Positions 1-5,523 are shown, counted from the first letter of the stretch. The stretch is DNA of 15,515 bases from Candidatus Nitrosopumilus sp. (GCA_029860565.1 JAOUAY010000015.1:1-15515); one strand, 5' to 3'. The notes: generated from the letters alone by a model not told the origin. Made by a program: numbers and translations.

Positions 1-342
1 GCTATTTCCCTTGTTCCATTTTAGGATACGGTCAGACAAAATAGCATATGTTACATCTACCTCCTGTAGTCTCATCTCCTTTATCATGTGCTTTGCCATA
101 AATTCAGAAATCTTGTCAATATCTGATTTGTTCAAAATGCCTATAATCTTTTTTAGTACCTGCTTTGAAAAAATAACATCTCCTCGGTGTATCTTATAAT
201 AGTAAAACTCCATCCATTGTGATATGATTTGTGAGCCTACCGTACTTGGGCTTTGTTTTGCATCCTTTGAAATTTGTTTTAATAAAGTGAAATTTTCATG
301 ATCCAGCCGTATGTTTAATTGGTATGTCTTCTTGCCAGACAA
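1..342 (-). CDS. Ribbon-helix-helix-type DNA-binding protein (C-terminus beyond window)
   Basis: This is an open reading frame of 114 codons that runs off the left edge, so the C-terminus is missing. Residues about 5-15 (KTYQLNIRLD) look like the beta strand of a ribbon-helix-helix fold. They are followed by two helices (HENFTLLKQISKDA, then TVGSQIISQWMEFYY) separated by a short SPS turn, the layout of CopG/MetJ-like RHH DNA-binding domains. The rest is helical and charged, with no motif I recognise. No ATG or GTG precedes the domain in frame before a stop at 412-414. The chosen start is a TTG at 340-342, preceded after 10 bases by a strong Shine-Dalgarno sequence (GGAGGG, 353-358), which is unusual in a window of mostly leaderless genes. 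A long inverted repeat lies about 75 bases upstream and could be its operator. RHH is inferred from the pattern only; the target DNA is unknown. Confidence 0.62.
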   Translation of the reverse strand, partial: MSGKKTYQLNIRLDHENFTLLKQISKDAKQSPSTVGSQIISQWMEFYYYKIHRGDVIFSKQVLKKIIGILNKSDIDKISEFMAKHMIKEMRLQEVDVTYAILSDRILKWNKGNS

Positions 343-352
343 TTCAACTATT

Positions 353-358
353 CCCTCC
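353..358 (-). promoter_or_regulatory. Strong Shine-Dalgarno site for the RHH-type gene
   Basis: GGAGGG on the minus strand lies 10 bases before the TTG at 342. It decides the start of this gene, because no ATG or GTG exists in frame between the upstream stop and the RHH domain. Confidence 0.55.
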
Positions 359-417
359 TGTCCTTGTGTGGATTCAGGTTTTTTTTGAAGATATTCTGAG
401 GGTATTATGGGTTATAC

Positions 418-499
418 AGAATTCTAAATGAGCAATTATGTTTCTCGTCATGAGATAGTAATATGGTAAAGATCATAAATAAAAATTGCTCATAATTCT
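418..499. repeat. Imperfect 82-bp inverted repeat
   Basis: The left arm is AGAATT (418-423), a 4-base interruption CTAA, then ATGAGCAATT (428-437). The right arm (484-499, AATTGCTCATAATTCT) is its exact complement once the CTAA is skipped. The arms are separated by about 46 bases. It sits between the stop of the two-TM gene (532) and the start of the RHH-type gene (342). It could be an operator for an autoregulated RHH protein, a terminator structure, or a small MITE-like element. Confidence 0.6.
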
Positions 500-531
500 G
501 TTGCATGTTATATATGATTTCTAATCAGAAA

Positions 532-813
532 CTAGCATCTCAAAATATACTTGTAGATTACAAACATAATCATCCTGCCAATTGGTTTTGAACCGTATTG
601 TTTTGACATGATGAATGCAACTGCCGCTAAAATCCCAGCTGATGCAACACCGATAGAAATGAACTGAAGGATTTTTGGATTTGACTCAAATGCCTGCAAA
701 TACGGAGAATCATCAGGAATGTTAACCATAAAGTTGTAAACTGAGATCATGTCTCCTGCAAATATTGCAAACAAAGCAACACTAGTTATTGCAAGCCATT
801 TCTCAATTGCCAT
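532..813 (-). CDS. Small two-TM membrane protein of unknown function
   Basis: A 93-residue protein that I do not recognise as a named family. It has two clear hydrophobic segments: residues about 5-28 (start of the protein to SVYNFMV) and about 50-68 (LQFISIGVASAGILAAVAFIM). They are joined by an extracytoplasmic-looking loop rich in Pro, Asp and Ser (NIPDDSPYLQAFESNPK). The second segment is followed by a basic stretch (SKQYGSKPIGR) and a short hydrophobic tail (MIMFVIYKYIL). ATG at 811-813 is the start; a TATA-like AT stretch lies about 30 bases upstream, consistent with a leaderless or nearly leaderless transcript. The gene stands alone on the minus strand, with an inverted repeat just after its stop. 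Confidence 0.7.
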   Translation of the reverse strand: MAIEKWLAITSVALFAIFAGDMISVYNFMVNIPDDSPYLQAFESNPKILQFISIGVASAGILAAVAFIMSKQYGSKPIGRMIMFVIYKYILRC

Positions 814-840
814 AATTTTAACAAGTTTTAGAGGTTAGAA

Positions 841-848
841 AAATATTC
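841..848 (-). promoter_or_regulatory. Probable TATA box of the two-TM gene
   Basis: GAATATTT on the minus strand is centred about 30 bases upstream of the ATG at 813, the spacing expected for an archaeal TATA box with little or no 5' leader. Confidence 0.4.
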
Positions 849-1123
849 AGTTTCAAAATTAATCAAATCTTTCCGGCATATTGCATCAAGTCTTTTCCCA
901 TGTTGAATATTGTAGAATGAGATATTTAGATTAATAACTTTACATCTGACAAATCAATTCACTACTGAAAAATGAAATATGTGTAAAGTATACGCACAAT
1001 CTTAGAAGTTATACTATTCCATATATTAAACAACACAACAATTGTCATCATAGACAGATAAAATGTCAAATTTTTGTTAAGCAGTGCCAAACGACGAAAT
1101 TGACAAGAAAGTTTGGGCTCAAA
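849..1123. other. Gap with no convincing gene
   Basis: This AT-rich stretch lies between the two-TM gene and the 65-residue zinc-ribbon gene. An open frame on the minus strand (962-1165, 67 codons, TTG start) contains one hydrophobic stretch but overlaps the end of the zinc-ribbon gene, has no promoter-like sequence, and has the composition of chance coding. I see no RNA gene here. Confidence 0.45.
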
Positions 1124-1146
1124 GTAATGAGATTCAATCTCGTTAC
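1124..1146. repeat. 23-bp near-perfect palindrome at a gene end
   Basis: GTAATGAGATT (1124-1134), one central C (1135), then AATCTCGTTAC (1136-1146). The arms are complementary at 10 of 11 positions, with a wobble pair at the remaining one. The right arm touches the stop codon of the zinc-ribbon gene. No U-rich tract follows on the minus strand, so it is not a classical intrinsic terminator. A protein-binding site or RNA hairpin protecting the 3' end are both possible. Confidence 0.55.
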
Positions 1147-1343
1147 TAAATCCGCTTGATCTCAAGCTTGTATTGCAGATGTCTCGTGTTATTTTTCATC
1201 TGAAGACCGCAGCAAGGACATCTCACGCCATCCACATTCATAAACAGCCCGCAGGTCTTGCAATATTTTTGTCCGTTGGCATATCTTGACCCGCCAAATG
1301 ACCTTGTTGCCTTGTATTGTTGACAAATGTCAGAGCACCCCAT
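1146..1343 (-). CDS. 65-residue zinc-ribbon protein
   Basis: A small protein with seven cysteines. C3 and C7 lie near the N-terminus, then C28-x2-C31 (YCKTCG), then C42-x-C44-C45 (RCPCCG). The CxxC plus CPxC knuckles point to a zinc ribbon of about 20 residues in the middle. The N-terminal part (ATRSFGGSRYANGQKY) and the C-terminal part (NNTRHLQYKLEIKR) are basic and polar, compatible with nucleic-acid binding. ATG at 1343 is the start; an AT-rich TATA-like stretch (1362-1369) is about 23 bases upstream. Proteins of this look are common in Nitrosopumilales, but their role is not known to me. It is the largest of a group of small zinc-ribbon genes in this window. Confidence 0.75.
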   Translation of the reverse strand: MGCSDICQQYKATRSFGGSRYANGQKYCKTCGLFMNVDGVRCPCCGLQMKNNTRHLQYKLEIKRI

Positions 1344-1509
1344 GACAGTAAAAAATGCAATTTTAATTTGAAGAGTGGAAGTGGATGTTTATGTCGATCA
1401 TGGTGAAAAGTTATCTCGATCATGTTGGTTCAAATTCAATTGGGAGCACAACCTGTATGGGGATATAGTTATACAGTATTATTTGACCCCCGTGTAATAA
1501 AAAAATCAA

Positions 1510-1515
1510 TTATAA
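1510..1515 (+). promoter_or_regulatory. TATA box that fixes the start at 1539
   Basis: TTATAA is centred 26-27 bases before ATG 1539. In a leaderless archaeal gene this spacing makes 1539 the start, in preference to the in-frame ATG at 1422. Confidence 0.55.
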
Positions 1516-1538
1516 GCACATCCTTCCAAGTTTATCGC

Positions 1539-1865
1539 ATGCGCAAGGAATTTGTAATAAAAAGAATCGATGCGTCCCCTGATGGCGCACCTTACGTAAT
1601 AATCTCATTGACATCTTCAAAAGATCTTAAAGAAGGAAACAAACCTCAATCCCAGTTTGATCCTTCAAAAATGATGGACCCTGCCAAAATGCAAGACATG
1701 GTAAAGAATCTAAACAAGATGCTTTCAGGTGCTGGCGGAATGATGTCAGGAGGGGGAAGTGGCACCTCACTAAAGATTGACATGCACGAATACAAGGAGA
1801 TGAATCTTTCTGTAGGAGACAAAGTCTATCTTGAACTTACCAAAGATGAAAACACTGGTGTTTGA
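1539..1865 (+). CDS. Conserved-looking Met-rich protein, possible split beta-barrel
   Basis: A 108-residue protein starting MRKEFVIKRIDASPDG. The N-terminal 30 residues look like beta strands (EFVIKRI, APYVIISL). The C-terminal 35 residues do as well (SLKIDMHEYKEMNLSVGDKVYLELTK), with the NLSVGDKVYLEL pattern seen in OB/SH3-like barrels. Between them lies an insert rich in Met, Gly and Lys (residues about 47-80: MMDPAKMQDMVKNLNKML, then GAGGMMSGGGSG). The frame is open back to an ATG at 1422, but the upstream 39 residues look unlike the rest, and the TATA box at 1510-1515 supports ATG 1539. No enzyme motif is visible. Function unknown; a small barrel with a flexible amphipathic insert is an inference. 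Confidence 0.75.
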   Translation: MRKEFVIKRIDASPDGAPYVIISLTSSKDLKEGNKPQSQFDPSKMMDPAKMQDMVKNLNKMLSGAGGMMSGGGSGTSLKIDMHEYKEMNLSVGDKVYLELTKDENTGV

Positions 1866-1925
1866 GTTTACATGTATGTGGAATTTTGAAAACTAAAAAA
1901 TTAAAAAATAATTTACAATTAAGGA

Positions 1926-2174
1926 CTAATTTTCTTGATCCAGTATCTTTCCCAGTTTCTTGAGTGTCATCTCTTCTTGCTTGAGATGCTTTTTCAAAAG
2001 ATTTTGATGATCACGTTTGTGCTTTTGAAACACTTGACGTAGTTTTCCCCTGGTCTTTGCATTCTTTAGCTGTCTGTCATAATCAGCGTGCAATTTTCTG
2101 ATGCTTTTACCAAGGTCATCAGTAGTCTTCTTTCCGTTGGATGAGACTGTGGATGTGATTAATTTGGAAGTCAT
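1926..2174 (-). CDS. Small charged coiled-coil protein
   Basis: An 82-residue protein, strongly basic and helical. After a Ser/Thr/Lys-rich N-terminus (residues 1-20), residues about 22-80 form one long amphipathic helix or coiled coil with many Lys, Arg, Gln, His and Glu and no cysteine or glycine-rich motif. There is no membrane segment or known domain. It converges with the Met-rich gene across a 60-base AT-rich gap and diverges from the RAM-domain gene across a repeat-rich region. ATG at 2174 is the only reasonable start. The composition suggests nucleic-acid or protein scaffolding, but this cannot be shown from sequence. Confidence 0.65.
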   Translation of the reverse strand: MTSKLITSTVSSNGKKTTDDLGKSIRKLHADYDRQLKNAKTRGKLRQVFQKHKRDHQNLLKKHLKQEEMTLKKLGKILDQEN

Positions 2175-2230
2175 AAGAGACGCAAATAAAATGCTCTAGA
2201 AAAACTGCATTGGTGTACAATACTAGACCG

Positions 2231-2280
2231 CCAATACAAAACCCAATCATTGTTTTGATTGGGCAAGATTCCAATCAAAA
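2231..2280. repeat. Overlapping alternative inverted repeats (CCAATC/GATTGG)
   Basis: CCCAATCA (2242-2249) pairs with TGATTGGG (2256-2263). The extended middle arm TTTTGATTGG (2253-2262) also pairs perfectly, over 10 bp, with CCAATCAAAA (2271-2280). A further near-copy, CCAATACAAAA, lies at 2231-2241. The middle arm can pair with either side but not both. The block lies in the divergent gap between the coiled-coil gene and the RAM-domain gene, about 25-75 bases upstream of the latter's TATA-like box. It looks like a multi-site operator. Confidence 0.65.
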
Positions 2281-2304
2281 ATAACCGCATTGAATTTTCA
2301 TCAT

Positions 2305-2310
2305 CTTTAT
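2305..2310 (+). promoter_or_regulatory. TATA-like box of the RAM-domain gene
   Basis: CTTTAT is centred about 26 bases before the GTG at 2334, supporting a leaderless GTG start. Confidence 0.45.
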
Positions 2311-2333
2311 CTGCTTTGAAAAGGATTTAGTGT

Positions 2334-2594
2334 GTGCAAGCATACATTCTCATCAAATGCAACACTGGAAGTGAAGCCAAAATCATTTCAGAATTCAAAG
2401 AAATTCCAGAAGTAAATGAAATCAACGGAATCTGGGGAAAACATGACATCTTTCTAAAAGTCTTGACATATGAACCTCAATTCATAGATGATCTCATCAA
2501 GAGACTGCGAAACCATCCAGATGTCACTGACACGTACACCATGCACGTATTGTATGGGCAAGGTGGAACCATAGATGAAGAAAAAGATGTTTGA
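2334..2594 (+). CDS. Stand-alone Lrp/AsnC ligand-binding (RAM) domain protein
   Basis: An 86-residue protein that matches the C-terminal effector domain of Lrp/AsnC regulators, without any helix-turn-helix. The beta-alpha-beta-beta-alpha-beta order is visible: QAYILIKC, then the helix EAKIISEFKEI, then EVNEINGIWGKHDIFLKVLT, then the helix QFIDDLIKRLRNH, then VTDTYTMHVLYG. The GIWGKHDIFLKV segment is the usual GxyDi(l/f) motif of this fold. Such stand-alone domains form dimers or octamers that bind amino acids and may act with full-length Lrp partners. The start is GTG at 2334, with a TATA-like box about 26 bases upstream. The repeat block at 2231-2280 lies upstream and may control it. Family assignment is confident; ligand and partner are unknown. 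Confidence 0.85.
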   Translation: MQAYILIKCNTGSEAKIISEFKEIPEVNEINGIWGKHDIFLKVLTYEPQFIDDLIKRLRNHPDVTDTYTMHVLYGQGGTIDEEKDV

Positions 2595-2796
2595 CAATGC
2601 ATGAAAAATCTAGAAAAAGGATTATTGGCAGTCAGTTGCCTGTAACCAAATCTAAGATAAACCCGAAGAACTCTCGTATCATGTCATTTCTTTTCAAAAA
2701 AAGCAGATAGTTTCAAAGATTAAAAATCATTAACCCAGATAGAAATAACTTTTGATCTGTGTTATTCTAATTCCTCAAAAAGTAATGGTATATTCT

Positions 2797-2919
2797 ATGA
2801 TGGGAATATGCAACAATTGTGGGAACGACAAAAAATATGTGTCATACGTCGAGGTTTTTAGAGAGGGTACGGAGGCCACTCTTTTAATCTGCGATGAATG
2901 CAAAGGAGAATCTTCATGA
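2797..2919 (+). CDS. Micro zinc-ribbon protein (40 residues)
   Basis: A tiny gene reading MMGICNNCGNDKKYVSYV..., ending with ICDECKGESS. Two CxxC knuckles (CNNC near residue 5 and CDEC near residue 33) separated by about 24 residues of beta-like sequence (YVSYVEVFREGTEATLLI) give a classic minimal zinc ribbon. Alternative in-frame ATGs are at 2785 (four residues longer) and 2800. I prefer 2797/2800 because the product then aligns with the next gene, which starts MNGMCSKC. The stop overlaps the start of the next micro zinc ribbon (ATGA at 2916-2919), suggesting coupled translation and possibly a heteromeric pair. Possible roles include zinc storage, or acting as a small RNA- or polymerase-associated ribbon. 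Confidence 0.65.
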   Translation: MMGICNNCGNDKKYVSYVEVFREGTEATLLICDECKGESS

Positions 2920-3011
2920 ACGGAATGTGTTCAAAATGTTACTCGTCAAACGTGAGTATCGTGCTGGACGAGGAAACCTTTGAGGCAGTCTGTGATAAGT
3001 GTAGAAACTAA
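2916..3011 (+). CDS. Micro zinc-ribbon protein (31 residues), coupled to previous gene
   Basis: It starts at an ATG that overlaps the previous stop in the ATGA configuration, and reads MNGMCSKCYSSNVSIVL..., ending CDKCRN. CxxC at residues 5-8 and CxxC at 26-29 with a beta-hairpin-like middle make it a minimal zinc ribbon, clearly related in layout to its upstream neighbour. The length is near the lower limit for a folded zinc domain. A degenerate copy of this gene lies downstream of the PRC-barrel gene (3732-3820); that relic suggests the sequence was once maintained as a protein family here. Function unknown. Confidence 0.6.
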   Translation: MNGMCSKCYSSNVSIVLDEETFEAVCDKCRN

Positions 3012-3175
3012 AATAATGTCCATTGTCAAATAAGCGTGCACTTTTTTGTCTGATGAACAAGAGCAATTGTAATTTATCTATCCATATTCTTTTTACCTGC
3101 TGCTGTAGTTTAGCATAGCAAATGTCAACTTTGATTGATTCAGATCCTGAAAAATAAAATTCGGCATTACACTTT

Positions 3176-3271
3176 ATGGACGTAATTAGAATGTGTAAGC
3201 ATTGTGGTAATGAGTTTCATGATTTGTATCGAGTCTGCTGTTCTCCAAAATGTGCAAGAGAAATTTCATAA
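3176..3271 (+). CDS. Micro zinc-finger protein (31 or 26 residues)
   Basis: It reads MDVIRMCKHCGNEFHDLY..., then CCSPKCAREIS. The pattern C-x2-C-G-x2-F, then CC-x2-C-A-x-E differs from the pair just upstream but matches the minus-strand gene at 7897-7995, so the two are likely paralogues. Two in-frame ATGs are possible (3176 and 3191). The first is given because the paralogue also has a few residues before its first cysteine. The AT-rich stretch at 3151-3160 could be the TATA box. It ends 13 bases before the PRC-barrel gene and may be co-transcribed with it. Confidence 0.55.
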   Translation: MDVIRMCKHCGNEFHDLYRVCCSPKCAREIS

Positions 3272-3284
3272 TTGAGATGCAAAT

Positions 3285-3704
3285 ATGACGCAGCCACATG
3301 AAGGATTTTCAAAATACTGGACCCCAAAGCAGTTCATAGGTAAATCTGTTTTTGACAACAAAGGTCAGGATTGCGGCAAAATACAATCATTGCATATCGA
3401 CCCGCAGACATTTGCAGTGTCTGGAATAATGGCAAAAAAGAGACTTGCCAAGGAATATTTCATCTCAAGAGGATATTTTAAGAAAATAAATGAGTCAGGC
3501 CTGCATCTGAATTCCATCCCGATAAAGCCCCATGACAAAGTTGTAGACACAGAAGGAAAAAACATGGGCAAGGTAATCAAGATAAATCTCAATTCAGAGA
3601 CAAATAAGCTAGAATCACTAGAGGTAAAGTTAGGTTTCAAGTCCAGAATGATACTTTCAGGCAACATTGTGGGTGTTGGAGATAAAATCACCGTAAAATC
3701 TTAG
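3285..3704 (+). CDS. Tandem PRC-barrel domain protein
   Basis: A 139-residue protein built from two PRC-barrel-like units. The first covers residues about 17-72 (FIGKSVFDNKGQDCGKIQS, then ISRGYFKKI). The second covers about 80-138 (PHDKVVDTEGKNMGKVIKI, then NIVGVGDKITVKS). Both contain the V-x-D-x2-G-x2-xGK(I/V) signature of the fold. PRC-barrels occur in photosynthetic reaction centre H subunits and in RimM, and as small stand-alone archaeal proteins of unclear role, some tied to cell division or RNA processing. There is no membrane segment. ATG 3285 starts the frame, 13 bases after a micro zinc-finger gene. The domain call is secure; the specific role is not. Confidence 0.85.
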   Translation: MTQPHEGFSKYWTPKQFIGKSVFDNKGQDCGKIQSLHIDPQTFAVSGIMAKKRLAKEYFISRGYFKKINESGLHLNSIPIKPHDKVVDTEGKNMGKVIKINLNSETNKLESLEVKLGFKSRMILSGNIVGVGDKITVKS

Positions 3705-3731
3705 ATTGCTTGCATCTTCTTTTTGTCAGAT

Positions 3732-3820
3732 TCAACAGGATTATGTCATAAATGCTATTCTTCAGGAGATTCCTCGTATTGCCTGAGAAATCTTTTGAGA
3801 CAGTATGTGAGAAGTGTTAG
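3732..3820 (+). pseudogene. Frameshifted relic of a micro zinc-ribbon gene
   Basis: Read in one frame from 3735, the sequence gives TGLCHKCYSSGDS. Shifting frame near 3770 gives LVLPEKSFETVCEKC, then a stop at 3818-3820. This aligns along nearly its whole length with the intact gene at 2916-3011 (GMCSKCYSSNVS, then IVLDEETFEAVCDKC). All four zinc-binding cysteines survive, but the start ATG is gone (TCA/ACA GGA TTA in place of ATG AAC GGA ATG) and one base appears deleted in the middle. It is a decayed duplicate. A sequencing error could explain the shift but not the lost start. Confidence 0.6.
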
Positions 3821-3888
3821 AAATTCAGTTGTTCAGTTCTTGTCATGTTTATACACTTAATCCTGTACACATTTAATTAAAAAAATTA

Positions 3889-4479
3889 TCAAATAATTTT
3901 TCCAAATAATATTGGTTGGGCATCACCAGGTTTATCTGCAACAAATAATTCCATCGATGATTGAGGGTTAGATGGAATCTCAAACCCAATTTTTTTTGTT
4001 ACTTTAAAACTTGGAGGAATCACAATACTGAATTTTTTTTCAGAATCCTCAGGTGCTGCATTGTGTGTTTTAGCTTTGAATATCCTGCCTTCCGAATCTT
4101 TTACAAACCAATTTGTTCCATAAATTAGCGCCTCTTCTTTTTGCAAGTTTTCAATCTCAAGTTCTACAATAATGAAAATACCTCCCTCCAATGGTTTTTC
4201 TCCATTAATGCCAAAATCTAATGTATTAACTTCAAGAAGGGTGTACTTTAGTTCATTTGTAATCAGGGTTGTGGGAATTTTTTCTTTGGGGTTTTCTTCA
4301 AATTTTATAAAAGCATCCAGACTAATTTCATTTTCATTTTCAAATATTAGAAAATTCTGAAAAAGCACGAACATCCCTGAACCACCAATCATCATGCCAA
4401 TGAATAGAGTAACTGCGATAATTTTCTTGCTCAAGTTCAATCTAGCTGAGGTTGATTTTTGTTTAAATCTTTCATGCAC
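3889..4479 (-). CDS. Membrane-anchored DUF4352-like (telokin-like) exported protein
   Basis: A 196-residue protein. Residues about 19-42 (KIIAVTLFIGMMIGG onward) form an N-terminal membrane anchor after a basic, positive-inside start. Residues about 75-195 form an extracytoplasmic beta domain with the DUF4352/telokin-like signature: a strand with GGIFIIVELEIENLQ, a polar stretch, then NWFVKDSEGRIFKAKT and a late F-x-I-PxSF segment. Such domains are Ig-like and often act as surface or lipoprotein-type binding modules; no lipobox cysteine is seen here. The start given is GTG at 4479; a downstream TTG (near 4440) would leave the anchor intact and is a fair alternative. It diverges from a SHOCT gene across only 43 bases. 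Confidence 0.7.
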   Translation of the reverse strand: MHERFKQKSTSARLNLSKKIIAVTLFIGMMIGGSGMFVLFQNFLIFENENEISLDAFIKFEENPKEKIPTTLITNELKYTLLEVNTLDFGINGEKPLEGGIFIIVELEIENLQKEEALIYGTNWFVKDSEGRIFKAKTHNAAPEDSEKKFSIVIPPSFKVTKKIGFEIPSNPQSSMELFVADKPGDAQPILFGKII

Positions 4480-4522
4480 ACAAATATGTTAAATAGAATC
4501 AAATTTAGAGATATTATCTATC
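4480..4522. promoter_or_regulatory. Shared divergent promoter region
   Basis: Only 43 bases separate the starts of the DUF4352-like gene (minus) and the first SHOCT gene (plus). The stretch contains TTAAATA (4489-4495), whose complement is also TATA-like, and a second AT-rich block (4500-4518). Two archaeal core promoters must overlap here, so transcription in the two directions may compete or be co-controlled. Confidence 0.45.
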
Positions 4523-5002
4523 TTGAATACTAAAAAAACAGGAACGTCGATTGAAAAAATAGAAAAAATAACATCCTCTGCCAAAAAAAGAACAAAATCA
4601 TCAAAAGATAATATTTTAGAGAAAATCATGAACAAGACAAGTGAATTGGCAAATAATGGTATGGAATTAGGGAGAATGACTACATCAAAGATTGATGAAG
4701 CTACAAAAATTGGGATTGGTAAGGCCAAGTCCAATAGTACAATTCAAGATATTGTAAAGAAAACATCTGAAGTTGCAAAAATTAACACATCCAAAGGAAA
4801 AGAAAATCCTACAAGATTGAAAAAAATTCAAGAAACATCCTTGGGAGTTTTTGAGAAATTCATTGGCACCATTAGAAAAGGAACTCAATATGGTAAAACC
4901 AGTATTGAGATGTTAGGAGATCTTGCAAAAATGAAAGAGTTAGGAATTATTTCAGAAGAAGAATTTGAATCAAAGAAAAAGCAAATCCTAGATAGGATTT
5001 AA
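4523..5002 (+). CDS. SHOCT-domain protein with long helical N-terminus
   Basis: A 159-residue, Lys/Ser/Thr-rich protein. Residues about 1-125 are a low-complexity amphipathic region with repeated short segments such as KTSELANNG, KIDEATKIG and KTSEVAK, like LEA or apolipoprotein-type helices. The last 33 residues (SIEMLGDLAKMKELGIISEEEFESKKKQILDRI) are a textbook SHOCT domain: two short helices with L-x2-L-x2-LG-(I/L)-(I/L)-(S/T)-x2-EF-x2-KK-x2-(I/L)-L. SHOCT domains are small C-terminal modules thought to mediate oligomerisation. No ATG precedes the conserved frame; TTG at 4523 is used, about 31 bases after a TTAAATA box. Two more SHOCT proteins lie within 2.5 kb. Confidence 0.8.
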   Translation: MNTKKTGTSIEKIEKITSSAKKRTKSSKDNILEKIMNKTSELANNGMELGRMTTSKIDEATKIGIGKAKSNSTIQDIVKKTSEVAKINTSKGKENPTRLKKIQETSLGVFEKFIGTIRKGTQYGKTSIEMLGDLAKMKELGIISEEEFESKKKQILDRI

Positions 5003-5025
5003 TTTTCAGATCTTTTCAATTAATC

Positions 5026-5499
5026 TTAGAGTTTTAATCTTATGAAGGTGTATAGTGCCATTCCTCCTGCAACAATTGCCGTAATTTCGCCAGAACCCAT
5101 AGTTTGATCGGTTCCTATTGGTTGGTTTGAAAGACTAAGAAATATCATTTGAATTCTGAGATGAGGCACAATAAAAACCCAAATTAATCCAGAGACTATT
5201 GTTAGAGTAGACATAATAAGAATTAAAGTAGTTTTTTTGAGCAATGCAGATACTACAAAAAATGACAAGTTAAAGATCCACCCTATCAAAATGATCTCAT
5301 AAAGAACAGCAGAGTAAAAGTCGACTGTAATTCCCTGATTGTCCATAAAATAGATCATAAGATCTAATATGGATATTTTCAGATTACCTATTGGGAATTG
5401 CACGACAAACCATGGCAGTACTCCACTTATCGCAAAAACTCCAACAGATACCCATAAAATCTTAAAACTTACGTCGGACCGTTGCAGTTTGTTTGACAT
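5026..5499 (-). CDS. Four-TM membrane protein of unknown function
   Basis: A 157-residue protein with four predicted membrane helices: about residues 13-34 (ILWVSVGVFAISGVLPWFVV), 62-85 (FYSAVLYEIILIGWIFNLSFFVV), 89-111 (TTLILIMSTLTIVSGLIWVFIV) and 136-153 (ITAIVAGGMALYTFI). The extracytoplasmic loop FPIGNLKISILDLMIYFMDNQGI is partly hydrophobic. No catalytic or transporter motif is recognisable. ATG 5499 is preceded at 5524-5532 by a good TATA box. It converges with the first SHOCT gene and is followed upstream by the second SHOCT gene on the same strand. It may be a membrane partner of the SHOCT proteins, but this rests only on position. Confidence 0.75.
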   Translation of the reverse strand: MSNKLQRSDVSFKILWVSVGVFAISGVLPWFVVQFPIGNLKISILDLMIYFMDNQGITVDFYSAVLYEIILIGWIFNLSFFVVSALLKKTTLILIMSTLTIVSGLIWVFIVPHLRIQMIFLSLSNQPIGTDQTMGSGEITAIVAGGMALYTFIRLKL

Positions 5500-5523
5500 A
5501 CAAATCCAAGTGTATGGGTTGTG

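Noticed and set aside
962..1165. 67-codon minus-strand frame with one hydrophobic stretch
   Set aside because: Overlaps the end of the zinc-ribbon gene, uses a TTG with no promoter or Shine-Dalgarno sequence, and shows no domain.
1238..1423. 61-codon minus-strand frame
   Set aside because: Out-of-frame shadow of the 65-residue zinc-ribbon gene, which has clear CxxC motifs and its own promoter.
1375..1450. Complete tRNA gene
   Set aside because: The T-arm-like end has no matching acceptor 5' strand or anticodon arm, and the expected G53-C61 pair is a G-U.
1422..1538. 39-residue N-terminal extension of the Met-rich protein
   Set aside because: A good TATA box at 1510-1515 lies inside it at leaderless distance from ATG 1539, and the extension has no conserved-looking content.
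3055..3120. Short plus-strand frame (ATG AAC AAG AGC AAT TGT) ending in several cysteines
   Set aside because: Cysteines are adjacent rather than in CxxC spacing, and there is no resemblance to the neighbouring zinc ribbons.
3365..3691. 108-codon minus-strand frame
   Set aside because: Lies wholly inside the PRC-barrel gene; its composition is that of an antisense shadow.
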